From Clostridia bacterium (GTDB taxonomy: Bacteria; Bacillota; Clostridia; Oscillospirales; Ruminococcaceae), in NCBI GenBank assembly GCA_003246805.1, contig QKDG01000196.1, forward strand, positions 1-5,486: a DNA stretch of 5,486 bases, in the 5' to 3' direction. Both the position numbers and the translations under genes were made by a program. The notes below the pieces were generated by a model. The model was not told where the DNA came from. It ran no database searches and saw only the letters and a program-made list of their open reading frames with translations. Numbering within the stretch: the first letter of the stretch is position 1; every line of letters starts with the position of its first letter. Shown here in pieces: positions 4,545 to 5,486 of this stretch.

Positions 4545-5486
4545 TTGAAGAATTTTAGTTATGTGGCAAAGGATTTTACTGGGAAAAAATTAAAAGGGTC
4601 ATATTATGCTGAAAATTCTGTTGACCTCACGAATTATCTTGCCGACAAAGGCTTGTTTTGCATCAGCTTCACAGAGGGTATTTCTCTTGGCAGGCAAAAA
4701 ATACATAAAATCAAAACAAAGGATTTAGCTATTATTTGCCGCCAGCTTAGTTCAATGATGAATGCTGGTCTTACTTTGGTTAAGGCACTGGATATTATAT
4801 ACAAGGAACAGAATAAAGAGGCTTCAAAGCGGTGCTGGCTTGAAATATATCAGGATGTGCAGAAAGGGCAGTCATTTTCTTCTGCATTAATAGCACAGAC
4901 AGGGGTTTTCCCAAATTTATTTATCAGTATGATAAGTGAAGGTGAAACCTCGGGTAATCTTGATGTAGTATTAGAACGATTGAGTGAGCATTATACAAAA
5001 GAACGAAAACTGCAAAATCAGATTAACAGTGCGCTGGTGTATCCGATTATTTTGTTTTGCTTTTCGATAATAATAGTTGTATTTGTTGTTTTCACATTTA
5101 TTATGCCTACATTTAAAACAATGTTTCAAAATAGTGATAGTATGCCCGCTTTGACAAAGGTCATGTTCTCTATCAGTGATTTTATGAGAGACAACTGGTA
5201 TATTGTTTTATTGGTAATGGCAGGGCTTATAGTCGGTGCTGTTTACAGCTTGAAGATAAAATCGGTAAAACAAAAAATAGACAAGCTGTTTATTACCTTG
5301 CCTTTTGTCGGGAAATTAGTAATAAAGGTATATACTGGCCGTTTTGCGAGAACTTTATCGTCACTGTATTCGAGTGGTCTTTTGTTGGTTGAATGCTTGC
5401 AGAAGTCGATTGATGTAATAGGAAATCTATATATTTCTGAAAAGTTTGAAATTGTAATAGATTCAGTAAAACAAGGTGAGACCTTA
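4545..5486 (+). CDS. pilC: Type IV pilus / type II secretion inner-membrane platform protein PilC (GspF family), C-terminus outside window
   Basis: Polytopic membrane protein that anchors the assembly ATPase and passes pilin subunits into the growing pilus or pseudopilus. 314 codons are read without a stop; the family is usually near 400 aa, so about a fifth is missing. The N-terminus FSYVAKDFTGKKLKG is typical. The first GspF domain spans about 58-180 and has RQLSSMMNAGLTLVKAL (66-82) and SEGETSGNLD (131-140). The first membrane segment is about 166-187, ending in the conserved MPTF (187-190). The second is about 218-236. The second GspF domain begins near 246 with LPFVGKL (252-258) and RFARTLSSLYSSGLLL (266-281), with Gly293-Asn294 at the conserved GN position. 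The start is TTG 4545 after AAGGTGGG. It could serve a type IV pilus, a competence pseudopilus (ComGB) or secretion; the genes that would decide lie downstream of the window. Confidence 0.92.
   Translation, partial: MKNFSYVAKDFTGKKLKGSYYAENSVDLTNYLADKGLFCISFTEGISLGRQKIHKIKTKDLAIICRQLSSMMNAGLTLVKALDIIYKEQNKEASKRCWLEIYQDVQKGQSFSSALIAQTGVFPNLFISMISEGETSGNLDVVLERLSEHYTKERKLQNQINSALVYPIILFCFSIIIVVFVVFTFIMPTFKTMFQNSDSMPALTKVMFSISDFMRDNWYIVLLVMAGLIVGAVYSLKIKSVKQKIDKLFITLPFVGKLVIKVYTGRFARTLSSLYSSGLLLVECLQKSIDVIGNLYISEKFEIVIDSVKQGETL

Noticed and set aside
5383..5390. GTTGGTT, a part copy of the operator arm, inside pilC
   Set aside because: A 7-mer match in coding sequence without an inverted partner; fits chance and codon use.

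Overview
The window looks like chromosomal DNA of a low-GC Gram-positive anaerobe of the Clostridia. The signs are AT-rich intergenic DNA, strong AGGAGG-type ribosome sites, consensus sigma-A promoters, a lipoprotein-type substrate-binding protein and clostridial-looking protein families. No genus can be named from the sequence alone, and no mobile element, CRISPR array, tRNA or rRNA was seen.

Layout. (1) Positions 1-536, minus strand: the first 178 codons of metA, the homoserine O-acyltransferase of methionine synthesis, with its own sigma-A promoter (566-594). Glu111 predicts acetyl-CoA rather than succinyl-CoA use. (2) Positions 537-811: a divergent intergenic region holding the metA promoter, a cluster of AT-rich inverted repeats, and a strong promoter for the next operon embedded in a perfect 12-bp inverted repeat (752-787). 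(3) Positions 812-3497, plus strand: a compact three-gene operon for an OpuC/ProU-type osmoprotectant ABC importer. It encodes an ATPase with two CBS domains, one permease, and a lipoprotein with a nearly complete aromatic cage for quaternary ammonium ligands. (4) Positions 3580-4206: a 208-aa regulator with a GntR-type winged helix, a coiled coil and a C-terminal RCK_C (TrkA-C) domain. This is the architecture of BusR, the c-di-AMP-responsive repressor of betaine import. (5) Positions 4207-4544: a non-coding stretch with a hairpin, a 16-bp perfect palindrome placed as the -35 of two back-to-back promoters, and a further extended -10 promoter. (6) Positions 4545-5486: the first 314 codons of pilC/gspF, the inner-membrane platform protein of a type IV pilus or type II secretion-like system, running off the window.

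How the parts work together. The centre of the window reads as a self-contained osmotic-stress module. The SBP captures a compatible solute, the permease (probably a homodimer) and the CBS-ATPase import it, and the downstream BusR-like protein probably represses the operon when c-di-AMP is high. The perfect inverted repeat over the transporter promoter is the natural candidate operator. CBS domains of related ATPases also bind c-di-AMP, so control could act on both transcription and transport. The module is recognisable from known families. What is less usual is the combination: a BusR-type regulator downstream of, and co-directional with, an unfused single-permease importer.
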